A DNA stretch of 64,000 nucleotides from Planotetraspora mira. Lineage in GTDB: Bacteria; Actinomycetota; Actinomycetes; Streptosporangiales; Streptosporangiaceae. The stretch covers positions 53,186 through 117,185 of the forward strand of contig NZ_BOOO01000010.1 in assembly GCF_016863275.1 (NCBI RefSeq), in the 5' to 3' direction. Under the pieces are notes generated by a model. It was not told where the DNA came from and did no database searches. It saw only the letters and a program-made list of their open reading frames with translations. Shown here piece after piece: positions 1 through 8,145 of this stretch (positions are counted from its first letter, which is position 1; each line of letters opens with the position of its first letter). The position numbers and the translations under genes were made by a program.

Positions 1-238
1 ACAGCGCTCCGACGGCCTTGGCCTTGGGCGGGGTGTCGACGGTCCCGACGACGGCGACCGGGTCCCGGCCGTCCTGGGACGAGACCTCGAACACCCGTAC
101 GCTCACGCAGGTCCCGGCACCTATCCCGAGAACCTCGGGAAGCTCCTCCGAGGATGTCAACGCACGAGGAAGCCGTACGATCTCATGGTGGATCTGATGG
201 GCGAGGAGCCAGCGGTGAATCGCGAGAGCGTCTTTCAT
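1..238 (-). CDS. YbaK/EbsC-like aminoacyl-tRNA deacylase, 5' part
   Basis: This is the first 79 codons of a gene that runs off the left edge. The ATG at 236-238 (read leftwards) is preceded by an AGGAGCTC Shine-Dalgarno stretch. The visible residues (MKDALAIHRWLLAH, then HHEIVRLPRALTSSEELPEVLGI) resemble the N-terminus of actinobacterial YbaK/ProX-type proteins, a family that hydrolyses mischarged aminoacyl-tRNAs. The catalytic lysine region is mostly outside the window, so activity cannot be judged. It is divergent from the CCA-adding enzyme gene, which fits a tRNA-quality theme. The family call is a resemblance by eye. Confidence 0.6.
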   Translation of the reverse strand, partial: MKDALAIHRWLLAHQIHHEIVRLPRALTSSEELPEVLGIGAGTCVSVRVFEVSSQDGRDPVAVVGTVDTPPKAKAVGAL

Positions 239-314
239 CTCTGAGCTCCTTGCTTTGTCCAGCGCCCCCGAACTGACCGTAGCCTGGTGATTGCTAGGTG
301 TGTATCCCCCCTAG

Positions 315-1808
315 GTGACACCAGGATGCGACGGGGGAGAATCGTTCCGTGACCGAAGGACCTACCCAGCCTTGTCCGTTTCAAATCTGAGCGACCGCCA
401 GCAGCGAGCCGTAGATGACCTGTTCAGGCGTATTGCCCCGGTGGCCGACGAGCTCGGAGAGCTGTTCGCGGCCCGCGGGCACGAGTTGGCCCTCGTCGGC
501 GGATCCGTCCGCGACGTCCTGCTCGGCCGTGTCGGCCACGACCTCGATCTGACCACGGACGCCAGGCCCGAGCGCGTACTGGAAATAGTCAAGGACTGGG
601 CCGAGGCCGTCTGGACGATCGGGATCGACTTCGGCACGGTCGGCGTTCGCAAGGGCGGCTGGCAGCTGGAGATCACCACATACCGCAGCGAGTCGTACGA
701 CCCCGGCTCGCGCAAACCCGAGGTGTCCTACGGCGACACGCTGGACGGCGACCTCCGCCGCCGGGACTTCGCGGTCAACGCGATGGCGGTCCGGGTGCCG
801 AGCCACGAGTTCGTCGACCCGTTCGGCGGGCTGCCCGACCTCGCGGCGAAGGTGCTGCGCACGCCGGGAACGCCTGAGGACTCGTTCGACGACGATCCGC
901 TGCGGATGCTCCGCGCGGCGCGCTTCGCCTCCCAGCTCGGTTTCTCGGTGGATCCGAAGGCCGTAGAGGCGATGACGGCGATGGCCGGCCGGATCGAGAT
1001 CGTGTCGGCCGAGCGCATCCGCGAGGAGCTGGACAAGCTGATCTGTGGTGCCGGGCCCCGGGACGGCCTGGCCATGCTGGTGGACACGGGCCTCGCGGCC
1101 CACGTCCTGCCCGAGCTGCCCAAGCTCCGGCTGGAGATCGACGAGCATCACCGGCACAAGGACGTCTACGAGCACACATTGATCGTGTTGGAACAGGCGG
1201 TGGGGCTGGAGACCTCCGGCCCCGACCGGGTGCTCCGGTGGGCCGCGCTCCTGCACGACGTGGGCAAGCCGAAGACCCGCCGCAACGAGCCCGGCGGCCG
1301 GGTCTCCTTCCACCACCACGAGGTGGTCGGGGCCCAGATGGCCAAGAAGCGGATGAGCGAGCTCAAATTCCCCAAGGACGTCGTGGCCGACGTTTCGCGG
1401 CTGGTCGAGCTCCACCTGCGGTTCCACGGGTACGGCTCAGGGGAGTGGACGGACAGCGCGGTGCGCCGGTACGTCCGTGATGCCGGGCATCTGCTGGAAC
1501 GGCTGCACAAATTGACCCGAGCCGACTGCACGACCCGCAACAAGCGGAAGGCGGCCGCCCTCTCGCAGACGTACGACCAGTTGGAGGAGCGCATCTCCCG
1601 GCTGGCCGAGGAGGAGGAGCTGGCCAAGATCCGGCCGGAGCTCGACGGCAACGAGATCCAGGAGATCCTCGGCATCTCTCCCGGTCCGGTGATCGGCAGG
1701 GCCTACAAGCACATGCTGGACATCCGCATGGACGAGGGCATGATCGGCAAAGAGGCCGCCAAGGAGGCCCTCCTGAAATGGGCCCACTCCCAAGGCATCC
1801 TCCCCTGA
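315..1808 (+). CDS. pcnA: CCA tRNA nucleotidyltransferase
   Basis: This enzyme adds or repairs the 3' CCA end of tRNAs in the cytoplasm. The class II nucleotidyltransferase head is clear: GGSVRDVLLGR at about residues 62-72 and the metal-binding DLDLTT at about 76-81. An RRRDFAVNAMA motif follows, then the RNA-binding segment. A C-terminal HD domain has LLHDVGKPKTRR near residue 313 and HHHEVVGAQMA after it. The length (497 aa) fits actinobacterial members with the HD extension. The start is uncertain: GTG 315 opens the frame and TTG 372 is an internal alternative. The best Shine-Dalgarno (GGGGGAGA near 333-340) instead serves GTG 349, which is out of frame and stops after 13 codons. In many actinomycetes this gene sits near the origin-proximal block, as here. 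Confidence 0.93.
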   Translation: MTPGCDGGESFRDRRTYPALSVSNLSDRQQRAVDDLFRRIAPVADELGELFAARGHELALVGGSVRDVLLGRVGHDLDLTTDARPERVLEIVKDWAEAVWTIGIDFGTVGVRKGGWQLEITTYRSESYDPGSRKPEVSYGDTLDGDLRRRDFAVNAMAVRVPSHEFVDPFGGLPDLAAKVLRTPGTPEDSFDDDPLRMLRAARFASQLGFSVDPKAVEAMTAMAGRIEIVSAERIREELDKLICGAGPRDGLAMLVDTGLAAHVLPELPKLRLEIDEHHRHKDVYEHTLIVLEQAVGLETSGPDRVLRWAALLHDVGKPKTRRNEPGGRVSFHHHEVVGAQMAKKRMSELKFPKDVVADVSRLVELHLRFHGYGSGEWTDSAVRRYVRDAGHLLERLHKLTRADCTTRNKRKAAALSQTYDQLEERISRLAEEEELAKIRPELDGNEIQEILGISPGPVIGRAYKHMLDIRMDEGMIGKEAAKEALLKWAHSQGILP

Positions 1809-1820
1809 CCCTCCCCGCTC

Positions 1821-2191
1821 CCCTTGCGCGTGATCATGCACAGGTTCGGTGAGATGGGCGATGACCTGCCCTTCCCTTGGGCGTGATCATGCGCAGGTTC
1901 GGTCATGTGGCTGTTGAGCAGGTGCGATGCACGTCGTGATCATGCACAAGTTCGCGATCAACGGGTCTGACCTGGGCGTTCATTGAGCGTGATCATGCAC
2001 GCTCATCGGTTGTGCATGATCACGGAGCAGGAAACCCCAGATGAACGGCATCGCGCCCGAATCTGCGCATGATCACGAATAGAGAAATCCCAGTTCAGCG
2101 ACCCTTTGGCCGAACCTGTGCATGATCACGCCCAGAGAAAGGGCTGCTCAGAGGGGCTTTCTACGAACGTGTGCATGATCACGCGCAAGGG
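1821..2191. repeat. Nested palindromic array A of GTGATCATGCAC repeats
   Basis: This intergenic stretch between pcnA and bioA carries eight copies of a repeat whose fullest form is CGTGATCATGCACAGGTTCG. Four are forward (1829-1849, 1882-1902, 1935-1954, 1988-2000) and four are reversed (2011-2024, 2058-2077, 2110-2130, 2164-2183). The copies are arranged as nested pairs. The outermost arms, 1821-1841 and 2171-2191, are perfect 21-nt inverted repeats. The next pair shares its flanks as well (GGGCGTGATCATG against CATGATCACGCCC). The core itself contains the palindrome TGATCA. The whole block could fold as a single long imperfect hairpin or cruciform. No gene is seen inside it. Its function is unknown. 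Confidence 0.9.
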
Positions 2192-2223
2192 AAGAGGGGG
2201 GTGGGGGCCTCTAAGGTGGGGGG

Positions 2224-3507
2224 ATGAACGACGGGGACATTCTTCGGCTGGATGAGGACCATGTGTGGCACCCGTACGCGGCTGTGCCGTCCACCGTCCC
2301 CGTCCACGCCGTCCGCCGGGCGGAGGGTGTGCGGCTGACCCTGGCCGACGGTCGTGAGCTCGTCGATGGCATGTCGTCCTGGTGGGCCGCGATCCACGGA
2401 TACAACCACCCCCGGCTCAACGCCGCCGTCCGCGACCAACTCGACGACATGGCCCACGTCATGTTCGGCGGCCTCACCCACGAGCCCGCCGTACGGCTGG
2501 CCGGGACGCTGGCCCGTATGACGGGGCTCGACCGGGTGTTCCTCGCCGACTCCGGTTCGGTGGCCGTCGAGGTGGCCATCAAGATGGCCTTCCAGTACGC
2601 CGCGGCCACCGGCCGCGCGGGCCGTTCGAAACTGCTCACCGTCCGCGGCGGCTACCACGGCGACACCTTCGGGGCGATGTCGGTCTGTGACCCGGTCAAC
2701 GGCATGCACCACCTGTTCTCCGGCCTGCTGCCCCAGCACGTGTTCGCGCCGATCCCTCCAGGGGGGTACGGCTCCCGCCCGGGAGAGGCGGTCGAAGCCC
2801 GCCCCGACGCGGCCTACCTCGGGGAACTGGAGGCCCTCGTCGCGGCGCACGCGCACGAGTTGGCCGCGATCATCGTGGAACCGGTGGTCCAGGGTGCGGG
2901 AGGCATGCGGTTCTACCATCCGGCGTACCTCCGCCGGCTGCGTGAGCTCGCCGACGAGCACGACGTCCTGCTGATCGCCGACGAGATCGCCACCGGCTTC
3001 GGGCGGACGGGTGAGATGTTCGGCTGTGACCACGCGGGGATCAGGCCGGACATCATGTGCGTCGGCAAGGCCCTGACGGGCGGATACATGACCCTCGCCG
3101 CCACGCTGAGCACCAGGGAGGTCGCCGACGGCATCGGCGTCCTGATGCACGGGCCGACCTACATGGGCAACCCGCTCGCGACGGCCGTGGCCAACGCCTC
3201 CCTCGAGTTGCTGGCCGAACGCCCCTGGCGGGAAGAGGTCAAACAGATCGAGGCGGCACTCCTGGACGGCCTGGCGGAAGCCGTTCACATGCCCGGGGTC
3301 CAGGACGTCCGGGTCCTGGGCGCGATCGGTGTCATCGAGACGATCGAACCCGTGGATGTGGCGAAAATTCAGGACGTCGTGATGGGCCATGACGTCTGGC
3401 TCCGGCCCTTCGGGCGCCTGATCTACACCATGCCGCCCTACGCGTGCCGGCCCGAGGAGATCGCGATGATCACCCGGGCCATGGTCGCGGCGGCGGCGAG
3501 CCTGTAG
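2224..3507 (+). CDS. bioA: Adenosylmethionine--8-amino-7-oxononanoate aminotransferase
   Basis: This PLP enzyme makes 7,8-diaminononanoate in biotin synthesis, using S-adenosylmethionine as amino donor. Family marks are [14 protein letters not shown] near the N-terminus (the WHPY motif typical of BioA), the [13 protein letters not shown] segment, [14 protein letters not shown], and the PLP lysine in [11 protein letters not shown] at residue 282. The length of 427 aa is normal. The start at ATG 2224 follows a purine-rich GTGGGGGG stretch. No bioB, bioD or bioF lies nearby, so the pathway is split in this genome or biotin is partly salvaged. The gene lies directly downstream of palindromic array A and converges on an MFS gene across a minisatellite. 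Confidence 0.93.
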   Translation: MNDGDILRLDEDHVWHPYAAVPSTVPVHAVRRAEGVRLTLADGRELVDGMSSWWAAIHGYNHPRLNAAVRDQLDDMAHVMFGGLTHEPAVRLAGTLARMTGLDRVFLADSGSVAVEVAIKMAFQYAAATGRAGRSKLLTVRGGYHGDTFGAMSVCDPVNGMHHLFSGLLPQHVFAPIPPGGYGSRPGEAVEARPDAAYLGELEALVAAHAHELAAIIVEPVVQGAGGMRFYHPAYLRRLRELADEHDVLLIADEIATGFGRTGEMFGCDHAGIRPDIMCVGKALTGGYMTLAATLSTREVADGIGVLMHGPTYMGNPLATAVANASLELLAERPWREEVKQIEAALLDGLAEAVHMPGVQDVRVLGAIGVIETIEPVDVAKIQDVVMGHDVWLRPFGRLIYTMPPYACRPEEIAMITRAMVAAAASL

Positions 3508-3539
3508 CGCTCAGCACGCCTCTCAGCACGCCGCCTCAG

Positions 3540-3671
3540 TCGGTCGTTCAGCCCGTCGTTCAGTCGGTCGTTCAGTCGGTCGTTCAGTCGGTCGTTCAGC
3601 CCGTCGTTCAGTCGGTCGTTCAGTCGGTCGTTCAGTCGGTCGTTCAGTCGGTCGTTCAGTCGGTCGTTCAG
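3540..3671. repeat. 12-bp minisatellite, 11 tandem units
   Basis: Eleven head-to-tail units of TCGGTCGTTCAG fill the gap between the convergent bioA and MFS genes. Units 2 (3552-3563) and 6 (3600-3611) begin CCC instead of TCG; the others are identical. A twelfth unit begins at 3672 but diverges after TCGGTCG. The last complete unit overlaps the stop codon of the MFS gene. On that gene's strand each unit repeats TGA in the same frame, so readthrough would meet a stop every four codons. Confidence 0.95.
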
Positions 3672-4969
3672 TCGGTCGCGACCGCGGGCTCCCGGCCGCC
3701 GTTGCCACCGGACACCACGAGTCGGTAGACGAGGGCGCCCAGCAGGTAACCCGCGGCGATGACGGCGAGCGCGAAGTAGGACTTGCCGTTCGGCGGGAGC
3801 AGTGCCGCCGCGAAAGCCGCTCCGACCACGGTCGTGCCGTTGAAGAGCATGTCGTAGATGGAGAAGACGCGGCCCAGGTAGGCGTCCTCGATGTCCCGCT
3901 GAACGATGGTGTCCGTGCAGATCTTGACGCTCTGGATGGCCACGCCGACCACGAAGCCGGCCGCCATGATGGCCCACTCCCTGAAGGTCGCGCACAGCGC
4001 GAAGCTCAGCACGCCGCTGCTGACGAGCATCGCCGGGATCCAGGTCTCAAGGCGGAAGCGCTTCCCGGCCCAGGGGGTGATCAGTGCGGCGACGAAGTAG
4101 CCGACTCCCGACGTCCCCACCACGAGCGCGATCCCGCGGAGCGCGGCGTCGGCGTCGGTGGTGAAGTAGTAGCGGTACAGCATGACCACCATCGCGAGGA
4201 GCGTGCCGTAGAGCAGGCGGTGGGTCGCCATCCCGCCCAGCGCTGCGGCCGCCTGCTTCCGGTGCGCGATGTACCGGGCACCGTCGACGAGCCCGCTCAG
4301 CACGTGCCGTACGGCCTCGCGTGCCTGGGGAAGCAGGGGGTCGTAGGCGGGGCCGAGCAGCCCCCTGTCCATCGTCCTCGCGATGAGGGCGCTCAGGCCG
4401 AAGACCACTCCCGAGCTCACCAGCAGCATGGCGGTGCCGTTCGCGTCCGAACCGAACACCTCGCGGAGCACGAACCCGGCCCCGAACCCGATGAAGGTCA
4501 CGACCGTGCCGGACGTGGGGGTGACAGCGTTGGCCATCATGAGCCGGTCGGCGGGCACCACGTGGGGAAGGGAGGCCCCGAGAGCCGCCAGGAAGAAGCG
4601 GTTCACGCCGAGGACTCCCAGCGCGGCGGCGTAGAAGACCGTGTCCGACGCTCCGCCGGCCAGGAGAGCGGCCGTGACGATGAGCAGCGTCCCCCGGACG
4701 AACGGCGCGATCAGCAGGATCTGCCGCCTCGACCAGCGGTCGATGAAGACGCCGACGAAAGGTCCGAGCAGGCTGTACGGCAGCAGCAGCACGGCCATTC
4801 CCGCGGCGATCTCAAGGGCGTTGGTCTGCCGCTCGGGGCTGAAGAACGCATAGCCCGTGACCGCGAACTGGAAGATCCCGTCCGAGAACTGCGAGACCAG
4901 GCGGGTGCCGAAGAGCCGGCGGAAGTTCTGGCCCTGCAGTACCACGCGCAGGTCGGATACGAAGGACAC
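3668..4969 (-). CDS. MFS transporter, probable drug or metabolite exporter
   Basis: This 433-aa polytopic protein has about twelve hydrophobic segments. The MFS loop 2-3 motif reads GVFIDRWSRRQILL near residue 75. It resembles the MFS_3/EntS-like group, whose members export small molecules such as siderophores and antibiotics. The start is GTG at 4967-4969, with weak ribosome binding upstream. The C-terminus ends in VATD followed by a TGA that lies within the 12-bp minisatellite, so its end is set by the repeat. No substrate can be assigned: neighbours are bioA and idi, neither an obvious partner. Confidence 0.8.
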   Translation of the reverse strand: MSFVSDLRVVLQGQNFRRLFGTRLVSQFSDGIFQFAVTGYAFFSPERQTNALEIAAGMAVLLLPYSLLGPFVGVFIDRWSRRQILLIAPFVRGTLLIVTAALLAGGASDTVFYAAALGVLGVNRFFLAALGASLPHVVPADRLMMANAVTPTSGTVVTFIGFGAGFVLREVFGSDANGTAMLLVSSGVVFGLSALIARTMDRGLLGPAYDPLLPQAREAVRHVLSGLVDGARYIAHRKQAAAALGGMATHRLLYGTLLAMVVMLYRYYFTTDADAALRGIALVVGTSGVGYFVAALITPWAGKRFRLETWIPAMLVSSGVLSFALCATFREWAIMAAGFVVGVAIQSVKICTDTIVQRDIEDAYLGRVFSIYDMLFNGTTVVGAAFAAALLPPNGKSYFALAVIAAGYLLGALVYRLVVSGGNGGREPAVATD

Positions 4970-5078
4970 GGCGACAGCCTACGCGGGTAGATCAGCCGCA
5001 CTATCCGGGAGATCCCTGATCAACCACTGATCGCGCGTCGGCCTGCCGGAACGCACATGATCAAGTACTCTCTGTTGA

Positions 5079-5660
5079 GTGACCTATGACGAACACGTCG
5101 TGCTGGTCGATGGCGAGGGAAATCCGATCGGCACCGCTCCCAAGTCCACGGTCCACGGCGTCGAGACTCCTCTGCATCTCGCGTTCTCGAGTTATGTCTT
5201 CGACAGGCAGGCCCGCGTTCTGCTGTCCCGGCGGGCGGATCACAAGATCACCTGGCCCGGCGAGTGGACCAACAGTTGTTGCGGCCACCCCTTGCCCGGC
5301 GAGCCACTGGAGTCCGCGGTCACCCGCAGGCTCGACTTCGAGCTCGGACTGCACGTCGACTCGATCGATCTGCTGCTGCCCGACTTCTCCTACAAGGCCG
5401 TCATGGACAACGGGATCATGGAACACGAGCTCTGCCCGGTCTACCGGGTGATCGTGTCGGCCGATGCCGTACCGAATGCGGAAGAGGTCGGCGCGATCCG
5501 GTGGATTCCGTGGAAGGAGTTCGCCGACGAGGTGCTGAGCGGGGAGATGCCGATCTCTCCCTGGGCACGCGAACAGGTGCCGCTCCTCGTCGCGCTCGGT
5601 CCGGATCCGCTGACCTGGCCGGCGGCCGACCGCGCGAACCTGCCGCCTGCGGCCCGCTGA
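5079..5660 (+). CDS. idi: Isopentenyl-diphosphate delta-isomerase, type I
   Basis: Interconverts isopentenyl and dimethylallyl diphosphate for isoprenoid synthesis. This is a Nudix-fold protein of 193 aa. The catalytic cysteine is C67 in NSCCGHP, and the acid/base glutamate is in HELCPVYRV near residue 117. WTNSCCGHPLPGE and AIRWIPWKEF are characteristic of type I enzymes. The start is GTG 5079. The gene stands alone, convergent with ino1, with a strong hairpin between them. No carotenoid or mevalonate genes are adjacent. Confidence 0.95.
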   Translation: MTYDEHVVLVDGEGNPIGTAPKSTVHGVETPLHLAFSSYVFDRQARVLLSRRADHKITWPGEWTNSCCGHPLPGEPLESAVTRRLDFELGLHVDSIDLLLPDFSYKAVMDNGIMEHELCPVYRVIVSADAVPNAEEVGAIRWIPWKEFADEVLSGEMPISPWAREQVPLLVALGPDPLTWPAADRANLPPAAR

Positions 5661-5693
5661 GATCTCATGCAAGCCGCCCATGTGCCTGGACGG

Positions 5694-5731
5694 CAAGATG
5701 CCCCGGCTCGCCGTTGAGCCGGGGCATCTTG
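5694..5731. terminator. Bidirectional intrinsic terminator between idi and ino1
   Basis: A perfect 16-bp stem (5694-5709 with 5716-5731) closes a 6-nt loop. The stem ends in CAAGATG/CATCTTG, and a short T-rich tract lies on either side. It sits between the convergent idi and ino1 genes and can serve both. Confidence 0.85.
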
Positions 5732-5800
5732 TGATCAGGAGACGTACGTGCGTGACGTGCGCCGACATCGGGGCCGAACGCGTCGGCCCGCCGGGTGGGT

Positions 5801-6880
5801 CTAGCGCTCCACCTGGCCGCGGATGAACTGCTCGACGGCATCACGCGCGGCGTCGTCGGAGTACTGCTCCGGCGGCGACTTCATGAAGTAGGACGACGGC
5901 GACAGCAGCGGCCCGCCGATGCCCCGGTCGAGAGCGATCTTCGCCGCGCGGACGGCGTCGATGATGATGCCGGCGGAGTTGGGCGAGTCCCAGACCTCGA
6001 GCTTGTACTCCAGGTTGAGCGGGGTGTCGCCGAAGGACCTGCCCTCGAGGCGGACGTAGGCCCACTTGCGGTCGTCGAGCCACGGCACGTGGTCGGACGG
6101 GCCGATGTGGACGTCGGCCTTGGCCATCTCGTGCGGGATCTGCGAGGTGACCGACTGCGTCTTGGAGATCTTCTTGGACTGGAGGCGCTTGCGCTCCAGC
6201 ATGTTCATGAAGTCCATGTTGCCGCCGAAGTTGAGCTGGTACGTGCGCAGCAACTCGACGCCGCGGTCCTCGAACAGCTTGGCCAGCACGCGGTGGGTGA
6301 TGGTCGCACCGACCTGCGACTTGATGTCGTCGCCCACGATGGGAACGCCGGCCTCGGTGAACTTCGCGGCCCACTCGGCGTCCGAGGCGATGAAGACGGG
6401 CAGCGCGTTGACGAAGGCCACACGGGCGTCGATGGCGCACTGCGCGTAGAAACGGTCGGCCTCCTCCGATCCCACGGGGAGATAGGAGACCAGGACGTCG
6501 ACCTGGGCGTCCTTGAGCGCCTGCACGACGTCGACCGGCTTCTCGTCGGACTCCTCGATGATCTCGCGGTAGTACTCGCCGAGACCGTCGAACGTGGGCC
6601 CGCGCTGGACGGTCACACCAAGCGGCGGCACGTCAGTGATCTTGATCGTGTTGTTCTCGGAGGCGACGATGGCCTCAGAGAGGTCGCGGCCGACCTTCTT
6701 GGCGTCCACGTCGAACGCGGCGACGAATTCGACGTCCCCGACGTGGTAGTCGCCGAACCGCACGTGCATCAGGCCCGGCACACGGGTGCCCGGATCTGCG
6801 TCCCTGTAGTAGTGGACACCCTGGACCAGCGACGCGGCGCAGTTACCCACACCAACGATGGCTACGCGCACCGAACCCAT
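5801..6880 (-). CDS. ino1: Inositol-3-phosphate synthase
   Basis: Converts glucose 6-phosphate to 1L-myo-inositol 1-phosphate with NAD as cofactor. In actinomycetes this feeds mycothiol and phosphatidylinositol synthesis. The Rossmann motif [16 protein letters not shown] opens the protein. Also visible are the [15 protein letters not shown] segment and [12 protein letters not shown], which are family signatures. The length of 359 aa matches short actinobacterial enzymes. ATG 6880 is the start. The PadR gene lies 25 nt upstream on the same strand, so the two are probably one operon. The pair is conserved in Mycobacterium and Streptomyces. Confidence 0.96.
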   Translation of the reverse strand: MGSVRVAIVGVGNCAASLVQGVHYYRDADPGTRVPGLMHVRFGDYHVGDVEFVAAFDVDAKKVGRDLSEAIVASENNTIKITDVPPLGVTVQRGPTFDGLGEYYREIIEESDEKPVDVVQALKDAQVDVLVSYLPVGSEEADRFYAQCAIDARVAFVNALPVFIASDAEWAAKFTEAGVPIVGDDIKSQVGATITHRVLAKLFEDRGVELLRTYQLNFGGNMDFMNMLERKRLQSKKISKTQSVTSQIPHEMAKADVHIGPSDHVPWLDDRKWAYVRLEGRSFGDTPLNLEYKLEVWDSPNSAGIIIDAVRAAKIALDRGIGGPLLSPSSYFMKSPPEQYSDDAARDAVEQFIRGQVER

Positions 6881-6905
6881 CGCACCTGCTCCTTTGCTTA
6901 TTGTC

Positions 6906-7553
6906 TTACTTATCTGTTTCGGGCCTTTCGGCCCTATCTGATGCTTCTTGTGCCGCCTGCGGCTGATCGGGCTCGGCGGCGTCCCCCTCGTCCGTACGCG
7001 GAGTCGTGGTGCTTCGCCGTTCTGAATCGATCAGCTCGTTCAGCCAGCGGACCTCGCGCTCGACCGACTCCAGCCCATGGCGCTGGAGTTCGAGGGTGTA
7101 GCTGTCCAGCCGTTCCCTGGTTCGGGCGAGAGCCGTACGGACACCCTCGAGACGTTCCTCCAGGCGGCTGCGGCGGCCTTCGAGGATGCGAAGCCGCACC
7201 TCTGCCTCCGTGTGGCGGAAGAACGCGAAGTGGATGCCGAAGCTCTCGTCCTCCCAGGCGGAGGGGCCCGCCTGGGTCAGCAGCTCCTGGAGACGCTCCT
7301 TGCCCTCCGCGGTCAGTTTGTAGACGATCTTCGACCTGCGGCCGAGGACCGTTTCCTGTGGCGGCTCCTCCTCGACGATGAGCCCGTCGTTGAGCAGCCC
7401 TCGCAGGCAGGGATAGAGCGAACCGTATGAGAAGGCGCGGAACATCCCGAGCAGGGTGTTGAGCCGTTTACGCAGCTCATAACCGTGCAGAGGAGTCTCG
7501 TGCAGTGACCCCAGGACGGCGAGCTCCAGCACACCTCCACGAGAGCCCGTCAC
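6906..7553 (-). CDS. PadR-family transcriptional regulator of ino1
   Basis: A 215-aa PadR protein. The winged-helix domain begins at once ([25 protein letters not shown]), with [20 protein letters not shown] as the wing. A long C-terminal helical region with coiled-coil character follows ([19 protein letters not shown]). I chose GTG 7553 because GGGGGTGG stands just before it and the family starts at this point. The frame stays open upstream to 7679, but that extension would cross the palindromic operator at 7578-7598. It lies upstream of ino1, which suggests autoregulation and inositol control. The inducer is unknown. Confidence 0.9.
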   Translation of the reverse strand: MTGSRGGVLELAVLGSLHETPLHGYELRKRLNTLLGMFRAFSYGSLYPCLRGLLNDGLIVEEEPPQETVLGRRSKIVYKLTAEGKERLQELLTQAGPSAWEDESFGIHFAFFRHTEAEVRLRILEGRRSRLEERLEGVRTALARTRERLDSYTLELQRHGLESVEREVRWLNELIDSERRSTTTPRTDEGDAAEPDQPQAAQEASDRAERPETDK

Positions 7554-7577
7554 TGGATCCACCCCCTGTGTCCGACC

Positions 7578-7598
7578 GATGTATCGAACCGATACATC
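7578..7598. promoter_or_regulatory. Probable PadR operator
   Basis: A perfect 9-bp inverted repeat, GATGTATCG-AAC-CGATACATC, lies 25 bp upstream of the PadR start. It contains ATGT and ACAT ends of the kind PadR proteins bind. It also lies in the gap to the divergent DUF5318 gene at 7680, so it could affect both directions. Confidence 0.75.
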
Positions 7599-7679
7599 TG
7601 CAGGATACGTCGGGCCGTCATATCGCGCAACGGATGAATGGTTGGGCAAGGTTCGGCAAACAGTCGTAATCTGGGTCAC

Positions 7680-8063
7680 ATGTGGTCACAGCGGGCGGTC
7701 GTGGACTACGGCCTCGCTAGGCGGGCGACGATTCAGTCGATCCGCTCCGGCCACATGGAGCCGCGTGATGTCTGCGACGCCCATCCGTACCTGCTGCGCG
7801 CTGCGCGCTTCCACGGCGAGCCGACGGAACGCGCCTGCCCCATCTGTGAGCACAGGAACGTGACCAATGTCACTTACGTTTACGGGGACGAATTAGGACG
7901 CCTGGCCGGACGCGTCAAAGTGACGGCCGATCTTGTCGAGATGGCCCAGGAATACGGTGAATTTCGGGTCTACGTGGTCGAGGTCTGTCAAGGTTGTTCT
8001 TGGAACCATCTGGCGGTCTCGTTCGTGCTCGGAACAGGCGACCCCCCGGGCCCCTGCCTTTAG
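7680..8063 (+). CDS. DUF5318 family protein
   Basis: A 127-aa protein conserved in actinobacteria just upstream of the class A penicillin-binding protein gene (the Rv0049 position in Mycobacterium). It begins MWSQRAVVDYGLARRATIQS and carries two cysteine pairs: CPICEHRN near residue 59 and CQGCSWNH near 111. These probably bind zinc. The ATG at 7680 matches the family start; the frame is open a little farther upstream to 7638. Its function is unknown, but its fixed place beside ponA suggests a role in cell-wall growth or its regulation. It is divergent from padR-ino1. Confidence 0.85.
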   Translation: MWSQRAVVDYGLARRATIQSIRSGHMEPRDVCDAHPYLLRAARFHGEPTERACPICEHRNVTNVTYVYGDELGRLAGRVKVTADLVEMAQEYGEFRVYVVEVCQGCSWNHLAVSFVLGTGDPPGPCL

Positions 8064-8145
8064 GGCGACTTTCAGCTCCAAGAGGTACGCTCACCGGCCT
8101 GTCGACCCGATGTCGGCGATTTCCCCCAATATCTAACGAGGACGC

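Noticed and set aside
1821..2191. CRISPR array
   Set aside because: Repeats are inverted relative to each other in two halves, spacing is irregular, flanks pair with each other, and no cas gene is present.
3438..3995. Long minus-strand frame encoding repeated R-L-N-D
   Set aside because: It is the out-of-frame reading of the 12-bp minisatellite plus the end of the MFS gene; no start signal or family.
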